NCBI RefSeq assembly: GCF_001949145.1
Contig: NW_019091435.1
Span: 200,684-264,683 of the forward strand
DNA: 64,000 nt
Direction of reading: 5' to 3'
Origin: Acanthaster planci
Taxonomy: Eukaryota; Echinodermata; Asteroidea; Valvatida; Acanthasteridae
Shown here: one piece after another, positions 13,601-25,600 of the stretch
Position numbering within the stretch: the first letter of the stretch is position 1
Layout of the letters: every line of letters begins with the position of its first letter
Notes under the pieces: model-generated
Seen by the model: the letters and a program-made list of their open reading frames with translations, nothing else
Told to the model about the DNA's origin: nothing
The model's database searches: none
Program-made: the position numbers and the translations under genes

Positions 13601-16600
13601 GACTAACAAGCCTTATTTTATTATGTTGAGTCACTGTTTTTTCAAAAATGACTGACATGTGCACGGTATGTTCATGTGTATTTCTACAAATGCGAAGGTT
13701 GTAGTGGGTATAGACTGGCGGAAAGAGACATCATGACTGAAGTAGCAATGCCTTCCCATGTGCATCCTTAAACCACTTGCTGCCGGCTGCTTTTAAAAAT
13801 ACAGTGCAAACATACAGGCAAATTTTTCAGTTTTCAAAATTCTTCAAAAATTCATCATTTCATTTAATGGACCCACACGAATGACAGTTTAGTGGCTGCT
13901 CTAAGCTGACAGGTTCCCATCAGAGACTCCTGAATATTTCAGCCAGGCCTGCCGCCCAGAGAGCCCAGAATTCTGAGGAGTTGTGTAATTCCTTTGTCCC
14001 CAGTGAATGTGAGTGGTACCTTTTCAAACATGGCTGGATTAGCGAGCAGCGGTGCTGTGTCGCATATTAATGGGGCCCCTGGCACCTTTGTCCAAGGTGC
14101 TAACCCTCGGGCACACTATGCCCAAAACATTGATATACTTTGTAAAAACAGTGACGGATTACCTTCGAAAAATGCAAACCAAAAACTAATGGGAATTTTT
14201 GGCAGCAGGTCTTTTGTTCTGAGTATCGTCTTTTGTTACACGGACCAGTTCTTTTGTCCCATTTCGGGCACCCATGGTGCTCGAAACAGGGTTCCCTGGC
14301 AGCAAGTGGTTAAACATGTACATGCACTTTATCAAGTCATGACACCCTATGGGCTGAAGAAGAATGTTATACGCAGGCAAACGTGATGCCAAGGTAGTAA
14401 TAGATTCTTGTTCATAAAGTACATTATTGGGTATGGGTATATTATTTCAGTTGCAGAAGAGTGGTACTTTGGTTGCAAGAGGTACACAACTTTGGTTGCA
14501 ATGTATAATGTCTGTCATGAGTCCTGCACTTTAATTACACAGTGCAAGTCAAACAGTATTATACAATACCTCCTTTAATCATTAATCAATTGTCATTGAA
14601 TTATTTGTTCTATACCACTGCACCCACTGAATAAAACTTCATTTCACTTGACTGATTCCAGCTCCATTTTCATAAATTCCATGCCAAGAAAAAAGAGGAT
14701 TATAGTGTAGAGATAGAAATGACTTTAACACTGCTGGGTACTTTATAGCAGTGAGTGGCACTTCTGTCAAATCAGTTTTGAAAAACGACCAGTGTTCATA
14801 TGCAAGGACTGTCTGCTCTCCTAACAGAAGAGGATTTATGGAGGTGTTGTACAAAATGAATGTTTCACATTTGTGCAACAGTAAGAATACAGTAAAATCT
14901 TGATAAGTCGAAGCTCATTAAGTCGAAACTCTGTTTACCTCGACGTCTTTCTGTATTCCCGACAAAAGAATAGGCCTTTATGTACAATAAACTATCTGTA
15001 ACTCGAAACGTCAATACCACTAAAGCCGCTTATCTCGAAGTTTTGGCAGGCCAATTAAAAAAAAAACACTGAAGAATGATAAATAAAATGTGATGAAAGA
15101 ATGTTTGCCTTCATTTATGAGTCATTACTGTCACACGCACAACTTTTCTTTGATGAGCTGAGCATGTTCACACAGGCTGCTATTGTCACGTTGACAAGCA
15201 CTGGGTGGGCATCAACCGCAACCGTAAAGGCCGTGTCCAAAACAGGCTTCCAGAGCTACGGCTACGTCTTTTGTCTGCGCATCTCCATGCATTTCAAATG
15301 GAGTGAAAACCAAGACCTAGCTCTAGAAAAGAGATTCAGATGCAGCCTAAATCAGGCACGAATGATACGCCCTCAAGCGCTTTGTACATGTATCACGTGA
15401 CCCAGCACAGAAACCCTGACCAAGTGGCCCATGCACTGCGTTATGCAGTAACAGCCCGATCACGCAAAGCAAATGAATGAATTCTCAAAACGTAGACACA
15501 GGTACCGGTACATAACTTAATTGGTTTATTGTTTATTAATGTACCACATAAAAACATGCTTAATGATGATAATTGAGGAAAACTTGCACAGTAGGGATAG
15601 CCTAAAATCCACTTCGTGTGCGACTCAGCTTGCAGGCCAACTGCCGTAAGCCAATAAGGTTGCATGTGCACTGAAGCGTGTAACTTTTGATAACTCGAAC
15701 GTCGGATAACTCAAACTTTTCGTCCATTCCCCTGAGCTTCGACTTATCGAGATTTTACTGTACTTTCATTCAGTGACTAACAAAATGATCAACATTTCAT
15801 CCGTCACCTCATGAAATTATTCCTACTGTGGTGGTACAAGTATCCATAATTTAATATCACTATTTTTTCTTTCAGCAGAGGGCGCTGTTTCACTTTTACC
15901 ATTTTTTTTTATGCGAGTTTATTTGGGGAGTTATCCGTATGGAAAATAGGCCATTCTTAACTATTATTGAAGTCTCTTTTGGGAACTAACCATGGTAATG
16001 AAGTTTTTTTTTAATGTAAGGGTGTCAAGGAGCCAATTTGTAATTGTATAGGGGGTTTGCATAGAATTTTCCACAATGTTGAACAATGTTACAATGTTGG
16101 TGGAGAGATTATAAACAAGTGTTTACTTTGTGCAAGGGTTTTCGCGGGGATCGCACAGACTTGTGGAATGTTGGCCACCATGTCAAGACTGTAATTGAAT
16201 AAACTTTTCACAAAATTATGTACCCTGAACCCAAACTCTGTTGAGTCAGTTCACTACACTACCACTGCCCCTATAAACATTGACTATTTGTATGTTACTT
16301 TTGCGTGTTTTTCCCTGAAGTGCCTCACCTGGTGGAATGTATACACTGACAGCTGTACTATTGGGTCCAGGGCCTTCGCTGGTAAAGGCTACAATAAAGA
16401 CAGTGTACACCTTGCCAGGATTCAGTCCCGTCACCATCTCACTCAAGGTGTCATTACTGACAACCACTTGCTTATGTTGGGAAGAGTGGTTGCCGAGAAC
16501 ATACACACTGTAACCTGCCAGGATACCAGGAATCTGAGAGGCTGGGGGAGGTTGCCAAGTAATGAGAATAGCTGTGGAGCCATTGCTGCTGCCATTGACA

Positions 16601-19600
16601 TTTCTTGGTGCTTCACGTGGAGCTGTGTGAGTACAAAAAATATATTAACACATTCAAAGAAGATGGAAAACAAATGCATTAACTACAGGGTTCTTTACTG
16701 TTAAAAAAGGATGTTTGTTCCCAATGATGCATTTGGCTCATCAAGTCAATTTTTATCTTTGGTTTCCATGGAACGAAACAACTAAAAATTTGTCTATTCC
16801 TTGTATGGTATGCCAGTCCATCACAGGTTGCTGGGCTTGTCCAAAGCTACAACATATGGTTAGCAGCTGGATTCGAATCCCTCAGTCACCTGCACCCCAT
16901 ACTGTTTTAAAACAATAACAATGTAACATTGTTTTGAACCTTCATCTTTGTGGTCACATGACGATGACTTTTACCAAAATTCAAGCTAGAAATTTGATTG
17001 AGTGACACGTGTCCTGAAACAGATTGAAAGTGCAAACTATTGACAAGCAACCATATCATGAGGCTAGGACACACTGGCATACATCTTGAATATAAACCTC
17101 TGCAATGCATCAGGTTTTATAACAACGGACTTAGTGCAAGAAAGGCTCATAGTATCAGTGACTACTAACAAAAGCCCGTGTTTGGGATACAGTGTGTCCA
17201 CACACTGGATCATGCACATATGGCTCAGTATCCAATCCCTTGTGAGTAGCCAACAGTCATTTCTCTCTCTCCCACCACGAAGCAAATCCACAATGGCTGG
17301 GCCATGCCCTCAGTGCTGCAAACTTCTCCTAAAAGTTCTGATATCCTTCAGGGGATCTGATAGGTTTGGACCTTGTGTAAATTTCCACTACCCTCAAAAA
17401 ATGTGATTGAGTTGAACTTACCACCAGGGCCAGTCTTGGCAATGAATTCTTGGCTCTCCCTTCCCACAAATGGACTATTGACCGGTGTGACAGTGATGGC
17501 ATACTTTGTCCATGGTGTCAGATTTTTCAGAGTTTTCATTTGTTCTCGTCCATTATCTTCATTCTCTATAGTGAAGGTATGTGACCAAATTCTGTCTACA
17601 GACCGGATTGTGATGGAGAAGCTTTCAATGTAAGCGCTGTGTCTGGTGACCTATTGGACAAAGTACAAACCATCGTTAAAATGCATACAAAAAAATGGGA
17701 AGAAGTATTAACAGTCAGCTACTGGTAATTTGAAAGTCAGCTACTGGCAATTTGACAGTCAGCTACTGGCAATTTGACAGTCAGCTACTGGCAATGTCAC
17801 ATACTGTAACAAGATCTTGAATTTGTTTTTAAAATGCCAGACAATGCATCTACGATAGATTTTAAAATTTCAACTCTATGTTTCATCTTGAATTTTATGT
17901 TACATATCTAGTGTGAATTTTCCTTTCTTTCTTTCCCTGTAGTTCAGAAAATTTGGTGAATATACCATTTTTCTTGCACTAAGAACTCTTTTTAGAGCGG
18001 AAATTTTGTTTGTTTCTTGACGATTCTTTTTTCTTTTGCAACAGATTACCATGTCCAAAACATGCAACTAAAACTGTATTCCAGTATAGGGGGTAACGTT
18101 GTGTGGACCTAGCTTCGTCCACACAAGGTTTACACCAAAGATAGCTTTGTGGCACTATACGATCTTTGGTCTACACAACCTGCGTTTATGTGGACCACTT
18201 TTGTTCACAGGTCCACACTTAGTGTATGTGAGGTTAGCACATACTTGTTTCATAGTTGTGGGGACTACACACTGAAACATATGTGTCCGAGGACCACAAC
18301 TCCATTTCAACTGTCCAAATGAAAGAAACTGTCCTCTCAACATGAGAATGCCCTGGGCAGCGATGCATGACCATTTAGCAGCACCTTTGGATCAATGCCT
18401 ATCTGTCGCATATCAAATTAAAAACAAGCATTCGATTTCAAACATACCTGCCATATGACTTTAAGAGTTGTTGAGTCAATAGTCTCTACATTCTGTATGC
18501 TGATACCACATGAATCTAGCTTGTTCTGCAGAACATTATAACCAGGTCGGACAGTAACATCTATCACAGAAAAAGAAAATATATCACTTACCAATTGCTA
18601 TGCAATAGCCAAAATCATTTCAATATTTGCACTCAAGTCAAAGGCCTCAACAGCAAGGGATATAAATGGTTTACAACTTTATCACCAAATACGAAGAAGA
18701 CTTTTCCATACTGCCATTCATGTTTTAACTTCACCTCAGATTAGCCAAATAATATCTGTCCAACTTCTCTGCAAGTAAGTTTAGAATTTTGACTCTGACA
18801 TGAGTTCCCATGTACATGTACAACGATACTTCAGCAACCATGACACTGTATACTCATCTTCTCCAAAGACAAAAAACAACAGTAGAATTATGCCCAACAC
18901 CTCAAAACAATGTACTGATGGAATATTGCTGCCTTCTACGTTGACTTCTTTTTTACAATGTTATTAATTTCCTGCAGGAACTGTACACGTAGGTGGCAAT
19001 ATGCACTTCCTTAAAAAGAGCCATGAAGTGACACATGACAAGTGCACTGGTCCTGTGTGTGATTGGTGCAGAGTTTGTGCAACCAATTTGCAACTGTATG
19101 AGATACACCCCATGACAGCATGGATGGATCCACACCTGGCTAAAGAGGGGAAGTTTCCTGTCAGGAAAGTAGTTTAACAAACTTCTGCTACATTTTCTCC
19201 TTATATTCTCTCATTTTTGAGATTATTAGAGGAATTCGAATCCACAGATCTCCTAGAAGACGGGAATGTGCATCCCATTCTGGAATTTCAATGGATTTTG
19301 AAAAAAGCATCTGCCGGTTTAACCAAGTTCAGCTCTTTTGAAGCTACCAGCTGTGTAAAGGGTACAAAGGAAATAGAAATCTGAATAAAACAGTTGTTTT
19401 GCAGCTGTCATGCAACTACTAGTGCTGGATTATTCAGTAATTAAATCAGAACACAGAATTGTTGTCTACATATGTGCATATAGTTCTGGACTGTATGGCA
19501 ACAATGTCAAAAGCTGTAGCTATAGCCACTAATATCAGGGAAAGCTAGACTTACATGTGGTAGTGAATGAAGCAGTTGGGGAGTCTGGTCCCCTTACATT

Positions 19601-22600
19601 CCCAACAAATGGCTGAACAGATACACTGTAGCGTGTGTCTGGCTCTAGACCCACTAATTTCTTGCTGGTAGCACCAATGACTACTTCCTGTTCTACTTCA
19701 CCGGTGGGATTAGCACTCAGCCAATACTTGAGATAATAACCCTCAATCAGATCAGCAAACTGCTCAACCTGTAAAACATTCATCATGGTAAATGATGTGA
19801 GTAAGTTAAGGCGTACAGAAAGTTATTCCAGATGGTATGCAACCTTTGCCTGGATGTTTGTGTGTTATGGTCATGAACTGCTCACTTCCAGTAAGAAAAA
19901 CTGGATTCACCACTTCAAATATATTATATCAATCCTCCTACAGTTGAAGGATTAAGACTGTAAGTGTAAACTTAAGCCCTGTCCGCACTGAACTTTATTT
20001 TTTGAGGATTTTACCGAGCCGATGGAAAAATGAAAAAGGGCAAATTTTACCACCGTCTGCACTTGGACTTTCGACGCGGGTATTTTTACCGAGACGCGTG
20101 GGAAAAGTACCCAAGCTGTCACTATAATGGCACATGAGGGCGCTTTGCGTGACCTTTCGTGTTCACCCTTTAACCCAAGCACGCGTGCACCTTTTACAAA
20201 CTTTGTAATGTTTCAATAAAAATATCTGCCTTCATTCCAGAGACTCAAGAACACGAAATCACTGCACAGCAACCAGAATTAAGCTTTGCGGTGTGTACGT
20301 GTATGTACGTCACATGGACACTTGTAACGCACATGCACGGGGGTTTGTGTGAGCCTGGCCTTGCCAGTAAACCAGATGTACTCTTTCCTGAGCCACTTTT
20401 ACCGACTCGCACTGTCCGCGCTGGACTTTCTGTTGTCGGAAAAGTGTCTCGGGAATTCTTCCTGGCCAGAAATTACTGGTAAAAATTCCTGTGTGGCTCG
20501 GGAAAAGTAACCAAGAGGAAGTCTTCCTGGGACGTCTGCACCAGTGTTGTAGTCGAGACCTTTATGTCCGAGACCGAGACCAAGGCATTCGAGACCGAGA
20601 CCAAGACCGAGACCAGCTCTTTCAAGACCGAGACCAGACCTTCGAGACCGAGACTTTTGCAGTTTGAGACCGAGACCAAGATGACCGAGACCGAGACCTT
20701 GCACAACATATACAATATATAGGCCTACATGTACTTCATTAATGGTAAATGTGGTGGACAATTGGCATTAAACAGCAAAATTAAGTGCAGATTTTACATG
20801 TAAAGCACACAACATATTCCATATTCCATGAAAGAGTTTTATTTGAACTCTGAAAAAAACAGCACACAGTTATTTTGACCATGAAGGCATGGACTGCCGA
20901 TGATATAGAATTTTGTATAGAGTATACGGCATAATTGTATATTAAACCATGTACATGTACAGAGTTTTTGTGTTCCATATGTATAAAAAAATTAACGTGG
21001 GCAGTCCNNNNNNNNNNNNNNNNNNNNNNNNNNNNNNNNNNNNNNNNNNNNNNNNNNNNNNNNNNNNNNNNNNNNNNNNNNNNNNNNNNNNNNNNNNNNN
21101 NNNNNNNNNNNNNNNNNNNNNNNNNNNNNNNNNNNNNNNNNNNNNNNNNNNNNNNNNNNNNNNNNNNNNNNNNNNNNNNNNNNNNNNNNNNNNNNNNNNN
21201 NNNNNNNNNNNNNNNNNNNNNNNNNNNNNNNNNNNNNNNNNNNNNNNNNNNNNNNNNNNNNNNNNNNNNNNNNNNNNNNNNNNNNNNNNNNNNNNNNNNN
21301 NNNNNNNNNNNNNNNNNNNNNNNNNNNNNNNNNNNNNNNNNNNNNNNNNNNNNNNNNNNNNNNNNNNNNNNNNNNNNNNNNNNNNNNNNNNNNNNNNNNN
21401 NNNNNNNNNNNNNNNNNNNNNNNNNNNNNNNNNNNNNNNNNNNNNNNNNNNNNNNNNNNNNNNNNNNNNNNNNNNNNNNNNNNNNNNNNNNNNNNNNNNN
21501 NNNNNNNNNNNNNNNNNNNNNNNNNNNNNNNNNNNNNNNNNNNNNNNNNNNNNNNNNNNNNNNNNNNNNNNNNNNNNNNNNNNNNNNNNNNNNNNNNNNN
21601 NNNNNNNNNNNNNNNNNNNNNNNNNNNNNNNNNNNNNNNNNNNNNNNNNNNCGCACATTTTCTGCATTTCTGTCATGGTCTCGGCAGGTCTCGGGTGGGA
21701 GACCCGAGACCTCGGCATCCGAGACCAAGACCGAGACCAACCCTCCCGAGACCGAGACTCTTGTAGGCCGAGACCAAGACAGAGACCTCAAAAAAAAGGT
21801 CTCGAGACGGTCTCGAGACCGAGACCAAGTCTTGAGACCTCCAACACTGGTCCGCACTGGACTTATAATGGGCAAAGTACCCATTGTCTCATTAAGTTTG
21901 CCCCGAAAAAGTCCAGTGTTTAAAGTCAGGGCTTTAAAGGTCTGAAGAATACTTGATGTAAATATCTAGTATTCCGAAGGGTTTCAGCTGCTAGGGTTTA
22001 GGGGTTCGAATGATACCCCTTCACTGTTAATAAATTTGGCTTTTCATGTCCTGTGGTTTTCAGAGATTGGATAGATGGACCACACTGTGAAGTCACTGAT
22101 AGTTGAAACTTTCCTTTGACAGCAACATTTATCCAATGACACGTTTCACTGGGCCTCTATTCCAATAAGATATGTACACTTGTGAAGCATACAAAGCAGA
22201 CTCCATGTACAAGGATGGTGGCTATTCATAACAGAGTGCACCACCAGGAGGCCACATTTCACATTTATGGTGCACACTCCCAATTCATCATGATCTTGAA
22301 GGTCTTCATGCAGAAACACGAAACTAACATACTGCAGACAATCTCTCACAAAACATCATTTAAATTCAGTAAAAAAAACTTTTAAAACTGCTGCAAATTT
22401 TGCTTTTCAAGCACTTGTCAAGTTCTTTATGGAAACTTATTAGTGGTTCACCTTTTATTTTCATGGGACAAAGCAACAATAAAAACAAAATAAGTTTAAG
22501 GGAGGTCATTTGCTTTAATATATGCTCCATAAGGACAAACATCCAGTCTGCAGTGACCTACCTGCCAGCTGACCTTGACCTCAGTGTTGCTAAGCACCAA

Positions 22601-25600
22601 TGTATTTCTGATAGACACCCCAGCCTCTGCCAACTGAAGTGATACAGAATTCCTACCAGAATCTGTAATAATGCATTTGAAAAAGGCCGTCTTTAGAAGT
22701 AATATTGTAATGGCATGATTAATGGATACATCATAATGATCGCCACAAGAGTTCAATTGGATCCACCACTGTCATGAGTATCCACTCATGACAGTGGTGG
22801 ATCACTGATACAACAGACCCAAACAAGGAGGTGTAAAGTCAATGCTGCTTCTGTAAACATGTTTCAAAGGTAACAGACACAGAACTAGGAGTTCTCATAC
22901 TTCATTTGGAGAGTATTAAAAAAAAACTTACACAGGAAATATGTGGAGATGCTGTAATAATGATATTACTAAGGAAACATTCCTACCTCTGGTTGTGATT
23001 GGTTGAGAGATGGGACTAGGTGGTCCAATACCTCGATCATTCACTGCTCTGACTAGGAACCTGTATGTTGTTCCTGGTCTTAGCTGCTGGACTAGGAACC
23101 ACTCCTCTGTAATCTGATCTGCCAGAAGTTGCCAGCCTATCACGAAATGAAAAGAACGTATTAGGAAAGAAACTTTGGTTGGTTTTAAGAGCTAGTACAA
23201 ACTGTGAAACAAAATAGTAAAATTCAAAAAGTGGGCGGAAAGGCTGTAAACCAAACCCTCCCACATCCCATAAAACCCTCCAGGATTTGGAGGTTTTTGT
23301 AGGAGTCAGACACATATAACCTACTCTCAATTAGTTTACACGGGATTTGATACCCTTGAAAAAAGTGTCATGATTTTTAACAGTACTAGATTTTAGAAGA
23401 GATTGGAAGATTGCAGCACAAATACCTTAAAAGTGAAGATAAAGACTTAATCAAGTGACTGCAGTTTGAGAATTGAGGGGTACTGGGCTTGCACCCCATA
23501 TCATATATTCCTATTTCAGGTGCCTGTGAATTCTACAGATCAATGAACTCTCTAAATTCGAAAGAGTGAAAATTCACGCTATTTGAGTGAAAATTCAATC
23601 CCTCCGATTGAAATTAAGGACCAGACGAATTGGAGTGAAATTTCTTCACTCCAAAAGATTGAAATTTCACTCAAGCTTCCACTGGAAGGGGCTATTTTCA
23701 GCTTTTTTCAGTCTAAATTCAGAGAGATTTTCACTCTAAAACGTCTTGTCCCTAATTTCATTCTTTCCAATTTAGAGAGAAGCAACCTGCGCAAGTGGAC
23801 GAGTATTGCCTCATCAATATTTTGTAATCATTTTCAAATGGATTGAACTTATTTTTCTTACCCGATGTACCATGTTGGTTGAAATATTCCAGCCGGTAGT
23901 GAGTGACAGGGGCAACTGAAGTTGGTGGTTGCCATGACAAAGTCAGGGTTCTCCTAGTGATGTTGCTGGGCAACAGGGGTCCTGGTGGTGAGGGTAAGTA
24001 CGATAGGCTTGGTGCTGTCTGAAGAGACACACCAGAGCCAAGATCCACCTCTTCTGTAAGACAGACCCACCAGTGAGACAACAGTCAAGCAAAATGTGGC
24101 AAAAACTATCTCCCCATTAAAACAAAGGCAGGACACAAATTTCAGAGACAAATATTAAGTTAAATGAACTTCAAGATAACAATTTATCATGGTATAAGGC
24201 CAGTGTCAACAAGAACAATGACTTATTACTACCATTGATCTTGTTTGGTCAAAGGAAATTCGTGAGTTATCCCTTAAAATCAACCCAATGTTAACACTGA
24301 ACATGATACCATCCATGTTTTTCCCTGTCTCACTGGAGATTAACATTTAGTCTCACTAGTCCTTTGTCAATTAAGAACACACACAGGGTTTTCAGAGTAG
24401 TGGGTAAGAACCACATACTCTTAATTTACGATGAATTTAACAAATTCTCCACACCCTTTTTTCATGTCTTTGTAGCCTCCTCAATGTCCCTGTTTTATTA
24501 TACATCTACATCCTCCTCATCTCCTCTTCAAATGCTAAAACACTGTAACACATATCATTGTCTACATACTAGGCCAAATAAAAAGCTGAGGGTTAAGAGC
24601 AGGTCATACTTGATACAAAAGTGATAAAATGATGGCTTTGGAAATGGTCATGGTTGCAATGGATTGCAATTTGACAGCGCAGTCACTTTATCACCATGTC
24701 ACAGTCACTTTCAAATTTGCTTTCACATTGAACATGAACTGACCCTAACATTCAAGAAATTAAACATATTCTACATATGGTATTTAGAAATGTGCCTCTT
24801 CATTGCTTTCTTTTTTAATGTCAATGAGGCATTAAATGAGACATTAAATACTAGACTAATTTTGACATAGAAATGTGAAGTGAGTGTACTTGGTCTTTTT
24901 GTTTGAAATCTGAACAACTCACCAATAACTTGCAGAGATGCTGACCAGCTAGTCTGGCCCCATTCATTGGAAACAGTACATGTGTAGAGTCCAGAATCAG
25001 ACAGGTGAAGTGTACGAAATTCCAAAGTGCCCGAGTCTCTGACAGATATTCTGCAATCAAAAATGCCATGCCAGATGTTGTTCTCTGAATGCAAGAATAA
25101 TTCTATCCCAACACCAAGATTCATCCTGGTAATTGGAACTGCTGAAGTCAATGAGTAAATTCTATTCAAAATATAGAGAAAATTTGATCTGCCTTAATCT
25201 GTGAGAAAGATTCTGCTGGGATCGAAATGTCGGGCCATCCATATTTTAAGATGATTTTTTGTAATAGAACACAACAGCGGTCAACAGATGCTGCAGTTTG
25301 TTGGACTTATTAGTCAATGTTATTGGCAAGGGACAATCTCTACAAAATACCACCATTACTGTTTTGCCAGTGTAGAGTGCAGTGCCACAGGATCCACACA
25401 AGAACTATTAGAACTTAACTCTCTCACAGTGAAACTGATTTGCAAACTTTCACAAAACTCACCTTGAACTGGTCTGAATGGGCACAGAGTTTTTGCTCCA
25501 CTGTAAAGTGGGTTGTGGATTTCCTGTTGCTTCACATGGAATCAAGCCTAAGGCTCCTGCTAGGTACGTCTGGTTGCTGGGTACATAGCGGATGACAGGG

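Larger units (their letters stand above)
13061..16328 (-). other. Intron between exons q and r
   Basis: Holds the second copy of the TTAA-type element (13768-14313) and the pogo-like element (14890-15760). Nothing else is recognised. Confidence 0.8.
17651..18447 (-). other. Intron between exons o and p
   Basis: Contains four copies of a 22-bp repeat at 17711-17797 and an imperfect foldback at about 18096-18210. Confidence 0.75.
19975..21933. mobile_element. Harbinger-like MITE interrupted by a nested hAT-like element
   Basis: Ends are agccctgtccgcactgaact on the left and, as complement, agccctgactttaaacactg on the right; both lead into a ...cactggactt word. It is flanked by tta at 19972-19974 and 21934-21936, the target size of PIF/Harbinger elements. 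The inner hAT-like insertion at 20542-21849 splits it. Confidence 0.75.
19769..22561 (-). other. Intron between exons m and n, with assembly gap
   Basis: Dominated by nested elements (19975-21933 containing 20542-21849). Positions 21008-21651 are a run of N, so the true size and content are unknown. Confidence 0.8.

Noticed and set aside
15101-15400. 99-codon frame inside the pogo-like element as a transposase
   Set aside because: No DDE, HTH or CENPB-type motif is visible and it is too short; the element looks non-autonomous.
16195-16704. 169-codon plus-strand open frame
   Set aside because: It lies antisense to the last FN3 exon and has no family features; it is a shadow of the real exon.
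20781-21945. Long open frames across the N run
   Set aside because: They consist mostly of undetermined bases; the flanking parts are transposon ends.
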